64,000 bases of DNA, from assembly GCA_052387255.1 (NCBI GenBank), contig JBQTJI010000039.1, forward strand, positions 22,905 to 86,904, read 5' to 3'. A program made the position numbers and the translations under genes. Positions 42,891 to 50,547 of this stretch are shown piece after piece. The DNA is from JBBQXK01 sp052387255. Its GTDB lineage: Bacteria; Pseudomonadota; Alphaproteobacteria; Rhodobacterales; Rhodobacteraceae. The notes under the pieces were generated by a model. That model did no database searches. It saw only the letters and a program-made list of their open reading frames with translations, and was not told the origin of the DNA. The stretch's first letter is position 1. Each line of letters begins with the position of its first letter.

Positions 42891-43022
42891 TTGAAGCGAT
42901 AGTTCCAGACGCGAGATAGTTCGGAAATTATCTTGTGATATTTCTGGACAACCTATAGCCCAACCAGCCGGATCACACAGCGGTTTCGCTAAGGTCCCCT
43001 AGAACCTGTCAGGAGACGTACC
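42891..43022 (+). promoter_or_regulatory. AT-rich promoter island before RNAPII subunit 1
   Basis: The 130 bp between the early terminator and the first RNAPII gene is AT-rich in its middle (42900-42950). It contains an inverted repeat TATC-TTGT-GATA (42929-42940). A promoter for host or phage polymerase is expected here. The leader includes the ribosome-binding site of the RNAPII gene (AGGAG at 43011-43015). Confidence 0.45.
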
Positions 43023-43844
43023 ATGGACGAACAGTCCCAGATCGAGCTCGAGGAGCTCTTCGCCAAGAACCATCTGATGGGCCGTCTGCGCCGCGAGTTC
43101 GACGTGGAAGGCCTCGAAGACTTCTGCCAGGAGCACGAGCTGCCCAAGAACTTCGTGGTCGACATGATGGCCCATATGGCGCTGCATCGCCGGGCTCCCA
43201 TGTCGACGATGGTGGGCATCCTGCACCATCACTTCGGCGACAACATGTTCGAGCTGCAGGCCTGCACCGATATGATCTGGAAGGCGGCCGAGGCCGGCGT
43301 GGTCAACTACGACCCCATCGCCTGGCAGTTCACCATGCGGTTCGACGTGAGCGACGCCGTGCGTCTCGACCTGGACCGCTTCCAGTATCCCCTGCCGATG
43401 GTCGTGCCGCCCCAGCCGATCCAGAGCAACCGGGACACCGGCTACGTCACAATCAGGGGCTCTGTCATCCTCAAGGGGTCCACCAACCACCACGAGGACG
43501 ATGTCTGCCTCGATCACCTCAATCGGGTGAACCAGATCCCGCTGGTGATCAACGCGGATACCGCGCGCCTGGTGCAGAACCAGTGGAAGAACCTCGACCG
43601 GCCCAAGGAAGGCGAGAGCCAGCGCGACTACGAGCAGCGCGTCAGGGCCTTCGAGAAGTACGACAGGGTCAGCCGCGAGGTGATCGAGACCCTGTTCATG
43701 ACCGGAGAGCCTTTCTACCTGACACACCGCTACGACAAGCGGGGGAGAACCTACGCCCAGGGCTACCATGTGAACACCCAGGGCAACGCCTGGAACAAGG
43801 CAGTGATCGAGTTCGCTGACCAGGAACTGGTCACGGGAGCCTGA
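43023..43844 (+). CDS. RNA polymerase II small subunit (N4 gp15-like)
   Basis: A 273-residue protein, against about 269 in N4 gp15. It corresponds to the N-terminal half of a T7-like single-subunit RNA polymerase. The end of the protein carries the T/DxxGR element as YDKRGRTYAQGYHVNTQGN (D238 to R242), which contacts the template-RNA hybrid. Motifs A-C are absent and are supplied by the second subunit encoded downstream. Together they would transcribe middle genes. Unlike N4, where I recall the two genes as adjacent, here a small gene, a hairpin and an AT-rich gap lie between them. Confidence 0.9.
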   Translation: MDEQSQIELEELFAKNHLMGRLRREFDVEGLEDFCQEHELPKNFVVDMMAHMALHRRAPMSTMVGILHHHFGDNMFELQACTDMIWKAAEAGVVNYDPIAWQFTMRFDVSDAVRLDLDRFQYPLPMVVPPQPIQSNRDTGYVTIRGSVILKGSTNHHEDDVCLDHLNRVNQIPLVINADTARLVQNQWKNLDRPKEGESQRDYEQRVRAFEKYDRVSREVIETLFMTGEPFYLTHRYDKRGRTYAQGYHVNTQGNAWNKAVIEFADQELVTGA

Positions 43845-43847
43845 TCC

Positions 43848-44141
43848 ATGCCCAAGTCGCTCTTCAAGCCCATGGTCAAGGCCAAGCCGAAGAAGGCGGG
43901 GATCAACTATGCCGCGCTCAGCTTTGCCAGGCAGGGCGAGATGATCACCGAGGAGGAGTACCAAGCCTGCTTCAAGGGCGACATGGTGCTCAACAGCACG
44001 GAGCTGACCAACCTCAACGCCCGGTCCCACATCCCGACCGGAGGCACGGTCAGGCTCTACGTCGGCCGCGGACTCAAGCTGCAATCGGACATGTGGCTCG
44101 GGGAAACCATCTCCGAACAGTGGTTCGTACGCTCACCCTGA
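43848..44141 (+). CDS. Small protein encoded between the RNAPII subunits
   Basis: A 97-residue protein starting three bases after the RNAPII small-subunit stop, so co-transcribed and probably coupled. It has a basic N-terminus (KPMVKAKPKKAGINYAALSF) and a beta-rich body (GGTVRLYVGRGLKLQSDMWL). I recognise no family. Its position suggests a cofactor of the split polymerase. It is followed by a strong hairpin. Confidence 0.6.
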   Translation: MPKSLFKPMVKAKPKKAGINYAALSFARQGEMITEEEYQACFKGDMVLNSTELTNLNARSHIPTGGTVRLYVGRGLKLQSDMWLGETISEQWFVRSP

Positions 44142-44180
44142 TATATTCGCCCAATATCTCAGGATCCTGACAACGACCGA

Positions 44181-44206
44181 AAGGCGCTCCCGCAAGGGGG
44201 CGCCTT
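44181..44206 (+). terminator. Hairpin between RNAPII subunit genes
   Basis: AAGGCGCTCCC-GCAA-GGGGGCGCCTT pairs over 11 bp with one G:T and a GNRA-like loop, then TTCGTCATT. It should stop much of the transcription from the first RNAPII gene before it reaches the second, so the two subunits are probably controlled by separate promoters. Confidence 0.7.
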
Positions 44207-44255
44207 CGTCATTCCAGTCATCTCCCGAGATCGGGAATACTCAAGGAATATCGCC

Positions 44256-45458
44256 ATGCAGACCTTCACCGGACTCCAATACCTGCAGATCGACATCGCT
44301 TCGCACTTCGGCCTCGACAAGCTCGACTGGGACCAGCGCATCGCCTGGGCCGAGGAGAATGAGGAGCAGCTCGAGGATCTCCTCTCCCGGGCCGAAACCC
44401 CGGCCATGTATTTCGCGGCTGTCCAGGCCTACCGCAAGACCCAGAAGGGCCAGCCGACCGGCTATGCGATCAGCCTGGATGCGGCGTCTTCGGGGTTGCA
44501 GCTCCTCGCTGTCCTGACGGGCTGCGAGGCCTCCGCCAGGCTTTGCGGCGTGGTCAGCACTGGCCACCGGGAAGATGCCTACACGGTCATCTACAAGGCC
44601 ATGTGCGCGGAGATCGGGGACGCGGCCAGGATCGACCGCAAGGACACGAAAGTCGCGATCATGACCAGCCTCTATTCGTCCACGGCAGAGCCGCGGCGCG
44701 TGTTTGGCGAGGGCGAGCTCCTGCGGATTTTCTACCAGACCATGGAGGCCATGGCGCCCGGCGCGTGGGCTCTGAACCAGGCGCTCCGGGAGCTTTGGCA
44801 GCCGGATGCCCTCAGTCATGACTGGGTGCTTCCGGACAACTTCCACGCCCACATCAAGGTCATGAAGTCGGTCACCCGATACGTCCAGTTCCAGAACACG
44901 CCCGTTCCCGTCACCCTTCAGGTCAACGAGGGAACTAGGGAAGGGAGGGCTCTGGGGCCGAACGTGATCCACTCGGTCGACGGCATGATCGTGCGGGAGA
45001 TGCACCGGCGGTGCTCCTACGATCCCGCCATGCTGGAGCGTCTCATCGTGCTTCTGGGCAACCAGTCCCGCTACGAGGGAACCTGCAAGACCCGTCCCCA
45101 GGACAAGCTGGTGGCGCGTCTCTGGGAGCTCTACCAGGCTTCAGGCTTTCTCTCCGCCCGCATCCTGGATCTGCTGGACGAGAAGAACATCGGCCTGGTG
45201 GACCCCGAGCTGATCAAGAAGCTTGTGTTGGGCCTGCCTGCGAAGCCCTTCCCGGTCATCTCGATCCACGACTGCTTCCGGGCGCATCCCAACTACGGGA
45301 ACGACCTGCGGAACCAGTATCGCACCATCCTGGCCGAGATCGCCGACTCCACCCTGCTGACGTTCATCGCCTCGCAGATCGTCGGACGCTACCTGCCTGC
45401 CTCCAAGCTCGGCGAGATCGGCAACCTGGTTCGCCAGTCCGACTACGCCATCTGCTAA
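44256..45458 (+). CDS. RNA polymerase II large subunit (N4 gp16-like)
   Basis: A 400-residue protein, against about 404 in N4 gp16, equivalent to the palm and fingers of a T7-like polymerase. Motif A is ISLDAASSGLQ (D75). Motif B is R128, K132 and Y140 (RKDTKVAIMTSLYSS), with the R-x3-K-x7-Y spacing also seen in the vRNAP of this phage. Motif C is ISIHDCF (D339). The DxxGR element is missing and comes from the partner subunit. ATG at 44256 is preceded by an AT-rich segment containing AAGGA. The gene ends before a strong terminator. Confidence 0.92.
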   Translation: MQTFTGLQYLQIDIASHFGLDKLDWDQRIAWAEENEEQLEDLLSRAETPAMYFAAVQAYRKTQKGQPTGYAISLDAASSGLQLLAVLTGCEASARLCGVVSTGHREDAYTVIYKAMCAEIGDAARIDRKDTKVAIMTSLYSSTAEPRRVFGEGELLRIFYQTMEAMAPGAWALNQALRELWQPDALSHDWVLPDNFHAHIKVMKSVTRYVQFQNTPVPVTLQVNEGTREGRALGPNVIHSVDGMIVREMHRRCSYDPAMLERLIVLLGNQSRYEGTCKTRPQDKLVARLWELYQASGFLSARILDLLDEKNIGLVDPELIKKLVLGLPAKPFPVISIHDCFRAHPNYGNDLRNQYRTILAEIADSTLLTFIASQIVGRYLPASKLGEIGNLVRQSDYAIC

Positions 45459-45479
45459 GGCAACCCCAGAGACCTATTC

Positions 45480-45536
45480 GCCCCCTTCATGCCTGTCATG
45501 CAGCAATGTCATGACAGCCTAGAGGGGGCTTTTCCT
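45480..45536 (+). terminator. Terminator after RNAPII large subunit
   Basis: A two-part stem: outer GCCCCCT (45480-45486) / AGGGGGC (45523-45529) and inner CTGTCATG / CATGACAG, followed by TTTTCCTTT. The U-rich tail makes this the best intrinsic terminator in the rightward arm. Confidence 0.8.
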
Positions 45537-45900
45537 TTCAGAGACCATCCGGTCTTTCTCTTGGGGGACAGTGCCTTACCTAGAATATCTCTAATATATA
45601 TCCTAGATATCTCCGGGTCTGCATGACCATTCTACCCTCCGATATCAGATCGTCAAGTGGCTTCGCCACTTGACTTGGAGGAACGCGCGCGGAAAAACGC
45701 ACGTTCGGCACAATCCGAACAAATGTTCATCCTGCTTATCAAAAGCTGTGATGATCTTTCGGTTTTTTGGGTCTTATCATCTAGATCGGTATGCCGTTGT
45801 CTACTGTTGACTATGCGCGATATTCTTGGATATGTGCCGCGAAAAATACCGTCCAAGAAGAACCAGGACCCCGACTTTCAACCTCTGGTTCGAGAACAAC
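45537..45900 (+). promoter_or_regulatory. AT-rich intergenic region with 10-bp hairpin and promoter
   Basis: A 364-bp gap. Its first part (45575-45650) is AT-rich with repeated ATATC elements. A perfect hairpin GTCAAGTGGC-TTC-GCCACTTGAC occupies 45652-45674 and has a three-base loop, as the vRNAP-type elements do, but a longer stem. GTTCGG / CCGAAC forms a further small hairpin near 45703-45720. A sigma70-like promoter with TTGACT (45807-45812), an 18-bp spacer and TATGTG precedes the next gene. No convincing protein is encoded here. Confidence 0.5.
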
Positions 45901-46188
45901 ATGCCCTACGACCGAGATGATGACTACGACCGTGGCGACGATGCTGTCAGCGCCAACAACGACCTTGCGGCACACTGGCAGGGCGAGGAGATCACCGTCG
46001 CCTTGCGGGCCAGGAGCGTCCTGTCCGACTACGGCGTACCTGGTTCCCCGGTGTTCAGCGACATCGAGGATGTCGAGATCGACAGCCTGTCGATCTTCGG
46101 AGTCGCCGTCGATCCCAACGTTCCGCCCAAGGACCTGCAGGATCACCTCCTCGGTCTGGCCGACGATGTCGAGTGGGAGCAGGGCTGA
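45901..46188 (+). CDS. Small acidic protein of the middle region
   Basis: A 95-residue acidic protein starting MPYDRDDDYDRGDDAVSANN. It has an alternating beta pattern (GEEITVALRARSVLSDYGVP, EDVEIDSLSIFGVAVDP) and no known family. The start at 45901 has only GAGAAC upstream; an in-frame ATG at 45826 is possible but lies next to the promoter. It is first of a long run of small genes on the same strand (45.9-48.5 kb). Confidence 0.6.
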   Translation: MPYDRDDDYDRGDDAVSANNDLAAHWQGEEITVALRARSVLSDYGVPGSPVFSDIEDVEIDSLSIFGVAVDPNVPPKDLQDHLLGLADDVEWEQG

Positions 46189-46236
46189 TGAAAGCCTCTG
46201 AACTCCCCCTTTCCCTTCACACAAGGAACTCCGCCC

Positions 46237-46632
46237 ATGCCGCTTCCCGCACTTGAGTCGCTGTCGGATATCAACCTCTCCGACGCGGACAACCTGAAGC
46301 TCTTTCGTGCCGCCCTGCGCACGGCCCTGCTTGCCGACACCATCCTCGGCAAGGAAGACTCCCTGATCATCGAGCAGTCGTTCTCCGGCGAGGGCGACAG
46401 CGGAGATTGGCAGGAGCGCCACGAAAACCCCTATGTGCAACACCTCTTCGACCACCTGCTGCAGACCCAGGTGACCTTCGACTGGTACAACAACGAGGGC
46501 GGCGGCGGCAGCGTGACCTGGGACGTCGTCGCCGACTTGATCACCATCGACGGCTACTGGAACGAGTTGATCCAGCACGACGTCGCCTCGGTCATCCTCG
46601 ATGCCGACGGTGAAGAACTGGAGGCGGCGTGA
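46237..46632 (+). CDS. DUF6878-like protein
   Basis: A 131-residue protein. The block SFSGEGDSGDWQERHE, FDWYNNEGGGGSVTWDVVAD and the acidic C-terminus match what I recall of DUF6878 proteins, found in phages and mobile elements of Proteobacteria and of unknown function. AAGGA precedes the ATG. Its stop overlaps the ATG of the next gene by one base. Confidence 0.7.
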   Translation: MPLPALESLSDINLSDADNLKLFRAALRTALLADTILGKEDSLIIEQSFSGEGDSGDWQERHENPYVQHLFDHLLQTQVTFDWYNNEGGGGSVTWDVVADLITIDGYWNELIQHDVASVILDADGEELEAA

Positions 46633-46823
46633 TGCGGCGCTTCAATCACGCTTTCACCCTTGGGTTTTCGCTCGTCTCCAGCAGCGAGGAAGCCTCGGAC
46701 GTCTCCCACGCGATGCTGATGAAGGCGATCCTTCTCCGCCTCGCCGATCTCACCGGCAACCCCCACGAAGACCTGCGGGAAGCCTGTCAGCTTCCCTACG
46801 ACACCTATGAGGTCAAACCCTGA
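46632..46823 (+). CDS. Small hypothetical protein coupled to DUF6878 gene
   Basis: A 63-residue protein starting at 46632 in a TGATG overlap with the preceding gene and ending in another TGATG overlap with the following one. It is helical (AMLMKAILLRLADLTGNPHE) with no motif I know. Coupled translation suggests a fixed ratio with both neighbours. Confidence 0.6.
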   Translation: MRRFNHAFTLGFSLVSSSEEASDVSHAMLMKAILLRLADLTGNPHEDLREACQLPYDTYEVKP

Positions 46824-47185
46824 TGGCCCACGCGTTCCACCATGCCCAGTCCTCGGCCCGGCGTCACGGCGGCAAGCCGGAAGATTACCTCGCGCTGCAT
46901 GACTGGTTCGATGCCACAAAGGAGCTGTTCCCCGACTTTCGGCACCGGGCGCTCCGGCACCACAGCCACGGCATCTTCGAGGCCGAACGTGTCTTCGGTC
47001 ACACCATTCTGAACGCGGACGGCAAGCAGGTGCCTGTCCGCATCCTCGGCGAACAGCACGTCATGGAGGACTTCTCGGGCTTCATCCCGACCGTCGCCGA
47101 CTGGCTGAAGCACATCTCCAAGGAACCCTGGATGCAGCCCAACTCCGGCTACCAGCGCCGGCTGATGGCCTCGATCAAGCTCTGA
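46823..47185 (+). CDS. DUF6915-like phage protein
   Basis: A 120-residue His/Trp-rich protein. MAHAFHHAQSSARRHGGKPE, then LHDWFDATKELFPDFRHRAL and RHHSHGIFEAERVFGHTI match the DUF6915 pattern found in many phages. Several clustered histidines could bind metal. Function is unknown. It begins in a one-base overlap with the preceding stop codon. Confidence 0.75.
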   Translation: MAHAFHHAQSSARRHGGKPEDYLALHDWFDATKELFPDFRHRALRHHSHGIFEAERVFGHTILNADGKQVPVRILGEQHVMEDFSGFIPTVADWLKHISKEPWMQPNSGYQRRLMASIKL

Positions 47186-47227
47186 TCCAGAGCACCAAGA
47201 CCCAATAACGAGCAGAGGAACGTCCTG

Positions 47228-47569
47228 ATGACCGGCCAGATGACAAAGAGATCACCCCTGATCCTGAACGACTTCCAGAAGGCTGTTCTGCAGGACTACA
47301 GCAACGGCGAATTCGCTTACTTGATCGAGGGCGGCGTCATCGAGAACCCCTTCGACCTGGGTGACACGCTGCTCACCTTCCTGTTGATCGAGCTTTCGAC
47401 GCCGGAGGGTTGCGAGTCGATCGACATCGCCGAAGCGCGCCTGAACGGCGCGAGGGATGAGATCGACGTGGCTCTGGAAGCCATGGACAAATTGTCGGAA
47501 GCGATCGCGGAAAAGCTCTCGAACCGCTCCCAGCACGATGCTGCCGTGCGGTCACGTTGCCGTGGGTGA
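47228..47569 (+). CDS. Small helical hypothetical protein
   Basis: A 113-residue protein with AGAGGAA seven bases before the ATG. The body is helical and acidic (NPFDLGDTLLTFLLIELSTP, ARDEIDVALEAMDKLSEAIA). No recognised family or membrane segment. It belongs to the co-directional run of small middle genes. Confidence 0.6.
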   Translation: MTGQMTKRSPLILNDFQKAVLQDYSNGEFAYLIEGGVIENPFDLGDTLLTFLLIELSTPEGCESIDIAEARLNGARDEIDVALEAMDKLSEAIAEKLSNRSQHDAAVRSRCRG

Positions 47570-47575
47570 TTTCCG

Positions 47576-47842
47576 ATGGCCATCGCATCGAGACCGATCC
47601 ATCGCACGCCCAACCCCTACGCCAATCCGGACGGGCGCAAGAACCCTCATGAGCTGAACCGCGACAAGCCGGACATCATGGCCCTGGCGAACCAGGACCG
47701 GAAGGTTGTCTACGACAGGCGCCAATCCGGATCTGTTCGCTCCAGCGGCTCCGACGGCGTCTTGGGGCCTGTCCTCTACGAGGTGGGTTTCGGGGAGACG
47801 CCTCTCCCCATCCTTGTCCAGATCAAGCCCGGGAAACCCTGA
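47576..47842 (+). CDS. Small hypothetical protein
   Basis: An 88-residue basic protein beginning MAIASRPIHRTPNPYANPDG, probably disordered at the N-terminus and with a short beta-rich C-terminus (GPVLYEVGFGETPLPILVQI). It lies six bases after its upstream neighbour and two bases before the next gene. Function unknown. Confidence 0.55.
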   Translation: MAIASRPIHRTPNPYANPDGRKNPHELNRDKPDIMALANQDRKVVYDRRQSGSVRSSGSDGVLGPVLYEVGFGETPLPILVQIKPGKP

Positions 47843-47844
47843 CC

Positions 47845-48081
47845 ATGACCGCCCATTCGCGCATCAACGGCGCCAGCACCGCGTCTTCGCATCTCTCTCC
47901 CTACGACCTCGGCCGTGCCCACGGCAGCACCAAGCGGCATCCGCACAGCCCGCCCACGACCTTCACCCCGGACCAGAAGGCAGACTATTCCCGGGGTTTC
48001 GACGCCGGGGTGGACAGCCTCGCCTTTGCCAAGAAGCGCAAGGCGCAGGTTCATCCGATGGTTCTGTTCTCCTTCAGCTGA
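47845..48081 (+). CDS. Small hypothetical protein
   Basis: A 78-residue basic, His/Ser-rich protein. FTPDQKADYSRGFDAGVDSL followed by AFAKKRKA suggests one amphipathic helix. It has no recognisable family and lies in the same transcription unit as its neighbours. Confidence 0.5.
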   Translation: MTAHSRINGASTASSHLSPYDLGRAHGSTKRHPHSPPTTFTPDQKADYSRGFDAGVDSLAFAKKRKAQVHPMVLFSFS

Positions 48082-48099
48082 CGAACCGGGAGGCTGACC

Positions 48100-48501
48100 A
48101 TGTATGTCCAACTCACCACCGAAGACCTGGCCCTGCTCGTTGCAGCTCTTTCAACGCTGACGGTTGCTCCTGCCAAGGAGCTTTGCCACCGGCTGCAGGA
48201 GAAGATCGACCTCAGCCTGAACCAGCGCAGCCAGGAGATCGACGCAGCCTATGTCGCGGCGGCCCAGGCGCAGCATGGCGATGATGGTTTCTGCGAGATC
48301 GACGATGGCGCTCTCGTGTCGATCGGAGATGACCCCGGTGCCTATGTGATGGCCTGGGTCTGGGTCGATGCCGCGGATGCCGGCATTTGTGTCCAGTGCG
48401 GTGCCACCGACGCCGACAACGGAGAAGGCTACGACGGCTTGTGTGGCACCTGCGCCGACAGAGCCGAGGTCGCACATGGCGAGGGCGGCGTGCTTCCCTA
48501 G
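48100..48501 (+). CDS. Small protein with C-terminal CxxC zinc-ribbon-like motif
   Basis: A 133-residue protein; the N-terminal half is helical (DLALLVAALSTLTVAPAKEL). The C-terminal part contains CVQCGATDADNGEGYDGLCG with a second CxxC (CGTC), a likely zinc ribbon. Such motifs occur in phage transcription or host-factor-binding proteins; no specific role can be assigned. It ends the small-gene run before an AT-rich island. Confidence 0.6.
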   Translation: MYVQLTTEDLALLVAALSTLTVAPAKELCHRLQEKIDLSLNQRSQEIDAAYVAAAQAQHGDDGFCEIDDGALVSIGDDPGAYVMAWVWVDAADAGICVQCGATDADNGEGYDGLCGTCADRAEVAHGEGGVLP

Positions 48502-48659
48502 GGGGCGAAGTTAGCCCTGCATCGAAGATATCTCGATAGTTATCGGTTGATATAATCAGAATATCATCTAGATACTTTCGAAATATATGTCTAATCTTTC
48601 TTCTGTTTTGGGGGGAGTGATTCCCGCTCCCCCTTTGCATCAACCCAAGGAACGGATCC
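48502..48659 (+). promoter_or_regulatory. AT-rich island plus GC hairpin before the AAA/VWA operon
   Basis: Positions 48520-48600 are strongly AT-rich with several ATATC elements. They include the perfect inverted repeat TATC-GGTT-GATA (48541-48552). A hairpin GGGGGAG (48611-48617) / CTCCCCC (48627-48633) followed by TTT lies between the island and the next gene. The island probably carries a middle promoter, and the hairpin a terminator for the upstream run or an attenuator in the leader. Confidence 0.5.
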
Positions 48660-49055
48660 ATGAACGCGCATTCCGCTCCCGCTGCACCGGCCAAGGAGAG
48701 CAAGGCGGACAAGTTCCTCCGTCTGGCAGAGGCCCGTGTCTCGCGGGCCCTCGACGACATCCGCCTCATCTCCCAGCTGAACGCCCGCACCTACGAGCAC
48801 ACGCCCGACCAGGTGCAGACGGTGGTCAGCGCGCTGGCCGACGGCGTCAACAGCGTCGCCAAGGCCTTCCTGGTTCCCTTCACCTATCGCGTGGGCAAGG
48901 TCGGCCTGGCGCCCACGGCGGGCCTGCTGGTCAATCCCAAGGCCTCGGCGCATGTCGAGACCTCGCGCTGCAAGACCGGAATTGCCAAGGCGCTCGAGGC
49001 GCTGAACCAGAACAACACCGATCAGGCTCGGGCGATCCTTCTGGATCTGCTCTGA
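48660..49055 (+). CDS. Small hypothetical protein preceding the ATPase gene
   Basis: A 131-residue helical protein starting MNAHSAPAAPAKESKADKFL. It contains FLRLAEARVSRALDDIRLIS and a C-terminal AHVETSRCKTGIAKALEALN. GGAACGG precedes the ATG. I know similar small helical proteins next to the AAA/VWA pair in other phages only vaguely, so no name is given. It is first of the operon leading to the ATPase. Confidence 0.6.
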   Translation: MNAHSAPAAPAKESKADKFLRLAEARVSRALDDIRLISQLNARTYEHTPDQVQTVVSALADGVNSVAKAFLVPFTYRVGKVGLAPTAGLLVNPKASAHVETSRCKTGIAKALEALNQNNTDQARAILLDLL

Positions 49056-49153
49056 TCGACAGGATCGCCGAAACCTCGCGCCAGCGACAGCCGGGAAAGA
49101 CCGGCACCCCATCACCCGATTTCCCGCCATCCTTCATGAAGGAATGCCCCCGT

Positions 49154-50188
49154 ATGTCTTCCGCCGGTCTGCAACCCACCCTCAAGCCGTCCCAGGTGTT
49201 CACCGAGATCGTCCACTGCATCAGCGCCGGCCTGACGCCGCTGATCCTGTCCAGCCCCGGCCTGGGGAAGTCCTCGCTGGTTCACCAGGTCGCGCGGGAC
49301 TACCGGCTGAAGATCATTGACCTCCGTCTGAGCCAGTGCACGCCCGAAGATCTCCAGGGCTATCCCATGCGCAACGGAAACAAGGCCACATTCACGCCCT
49401 TCGACATCTTTCCCCTCGAGGGGGATGATATCCCCGAAGGCCATGAGGGCTGGCTCCTGTTCCTGGACGAGCTGACCTCGGCCACCAAGCCCGTGCAGGC
49501 AGCCGCCTACAAGCTGATCCTGGATCGCATGGTCGGGTCTTTCCACCTGCACCCCAACGTCGCCATCGTGGCCGCCGGCAACAAGAGCACCGACAAGGCG
49601 GTGGTGAACCAGATGTCCACGGCGCTGCAGTCGCGGCTCGTCCACTACGAGCTCGAGGTCAGCGTCAAGGACTGGATGGACTACGCGATCCGGTCGGGCA
49701 TCGACTACCGGATTACCGGCTTCATCAACTACATGCCTTCGAAGCTGATGGACTTCCGGCCCGATCACCAGGACAAGACCTTCGCCTGTCCCCGGACCTG
49801 GGAGTTCCTCTCCCGGCTGATCAAGGACCAGGAGGTCAGTTTCGACATCGCGGCACGGGTCGCCGGAACCATCGGCTCGGGCACCGGCGTCGAGTTCATC
49901 ACCTTCGCCCAGGAGTTCGACCGTCTGCCCAAGCTGCGGGACATCCTGAGCAGCCCCGCCAACACGCCCGTGCCAGCCGAGAACAGCACGAAGTATGCCA
50001 CCATCTCGATGCTGATCGAGCACTTCACCGACGACAATCTCGACCAGATGATCGTCTACCTGAAGCGGTTCGACATCGAGTTCCAGGTAATCTTCTGCCG
50101 CGGGGCCGTCACCAAGGACCGCACCCTGCGGGACAAGAGCAAGGCGTTCTCGTCCTACATCGAGAGCATGACCCGGTATCTTTACTAG
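49154..50188 (+). CDS. MoxR-like AAA ATPase (N4 gp24-like)
   Basis: A 344-residue AAA+ ATPase; the ATG at 49154 is chosen because AAGGA lies ten bases upstream. Walker A is SSPGLGKSSLVHQ (about residues 34-46), Walker B WLLFLDELTSA near residue 105, and sensor 1 VAIVAAGN near 140. MoxR-type ATPases work as chaperone partners of VWA-domain proteins, and N4-like phages carry such a pair (gp24/gp25) of unknown purpose. The VWA-like partner lies two small genes downstream on the same strand. Upstream in-frame codons lack a ribosome-binding site. Confidence 0.87.
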   Translation: MSSAGLQPTLKPSQVFTEIVHCISAGLTPLILSSPGLGKSSLVHQVARDYRLKIIDLRLSQCTPEDLQGYPMRNGNKATFTPFDIFPLEGDDIPEGHEGWLLFLDELTSATKPVQAAAYKLILDRMVGSFHLHPNVAIVAAGNKSTDKAVVNQMSTALQSRLVHYELEVSVKDWMDYAIRSGIDYRITGFINYMPSKLMDFRPDHQDKTFACPRTWEFLSRLIKDQEVSFDIAARVAGTIGSGTGVEFITFAQEFDRLPKLRDILSSPANTPVPAENSTKYATISMLIEHFTDDNLDQMIVYLKRFDIEFQVIFCRGAVTKDRTLRDKSKAFSSYIESMTRYLY

Positions 50189-50199
50189 GAGATCGGACC

Positions 50200-50427
50200 A
50201 TGTCCGAAGGCCCTCTCTATCCTCCCTCCTTCCAACGCATCCGCCTCACCATCGACATGAACACCCCCGCACTTGCGGGGGACGAGCCGATGACCGAACT
50301 CGCAACAGTCCTGCGAAATCTCGCAAATATCGCGGAACAGGACGGTCTCCTGGGCTGGATGGAGATCGAGGACAGCAACCGCTCGATCTGCGGCGAGCTG
50401 CACATCGAGACCATCGAAGAAGACTGA
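50200..50427 (+). CDS. Small acidic protein between AAA and VWA genes
   Basis: A 75-residue protein, AGGAG upstream. It contains LATVLRNLANIAEQDGLLGW and an acidic C-terminus (GELHIETIEED). No family recognised. The tight spacing to the ATPase gene suggests involvement in the same process. Confidence 0.6.
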   Translation: MSEGPLYPPSFQRIRLTIDMNTPALAGDEPMTELATVLRNLANIAEQDGLLGWMEIEDSNRSICGELHIETIEED

Positions 50428-50430
50428 CCC

Positions 50431-50547
50431 ATGACCATCATTTTCGGCCGCCAGATCCTCACCACGGTGGGTGAAGACGCCGCCCAGAGGCTGATCCAGG
50501 CCATGCTGGCAGCCGTTTCCCAAAGCTACCCTGAAAGGTTCACCTGA
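50431..50547 (+). CDS. Very small protein (38 residues) before the VWA gene
   Basis: A 38-codon frame starting MTIIFGRQILTTVGEDAAQR, three bases after its upstream neighbour. Its TGA overlaps the ATG of the VWA gene (TGATG). Composition and overlaps at both ends support real translation. Function unknown; it may mainly couple translation of the VWA gene. Confidence 0.5.
   Translation: MTIIFGRQILTTVGEDAAQRLIQAMLAAVSQSYPERFT

Noticed and set aside
44770..44800. GGCGCTCCGGGAGC inside the RNAPII large-subunit gene as a further vRNAP hairpin
   Set aside because: The right arm does not pair with the left arm around a TCC loop, and it lies within coding sequence.
45657..45920. 87-codon plus-strand frame across the gap upstream of the small-gene run
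   Set aside because: It begins inside a hairpin, lacks a ribosome-binding site and crosses promoter-like sequence; composition does not look coding.
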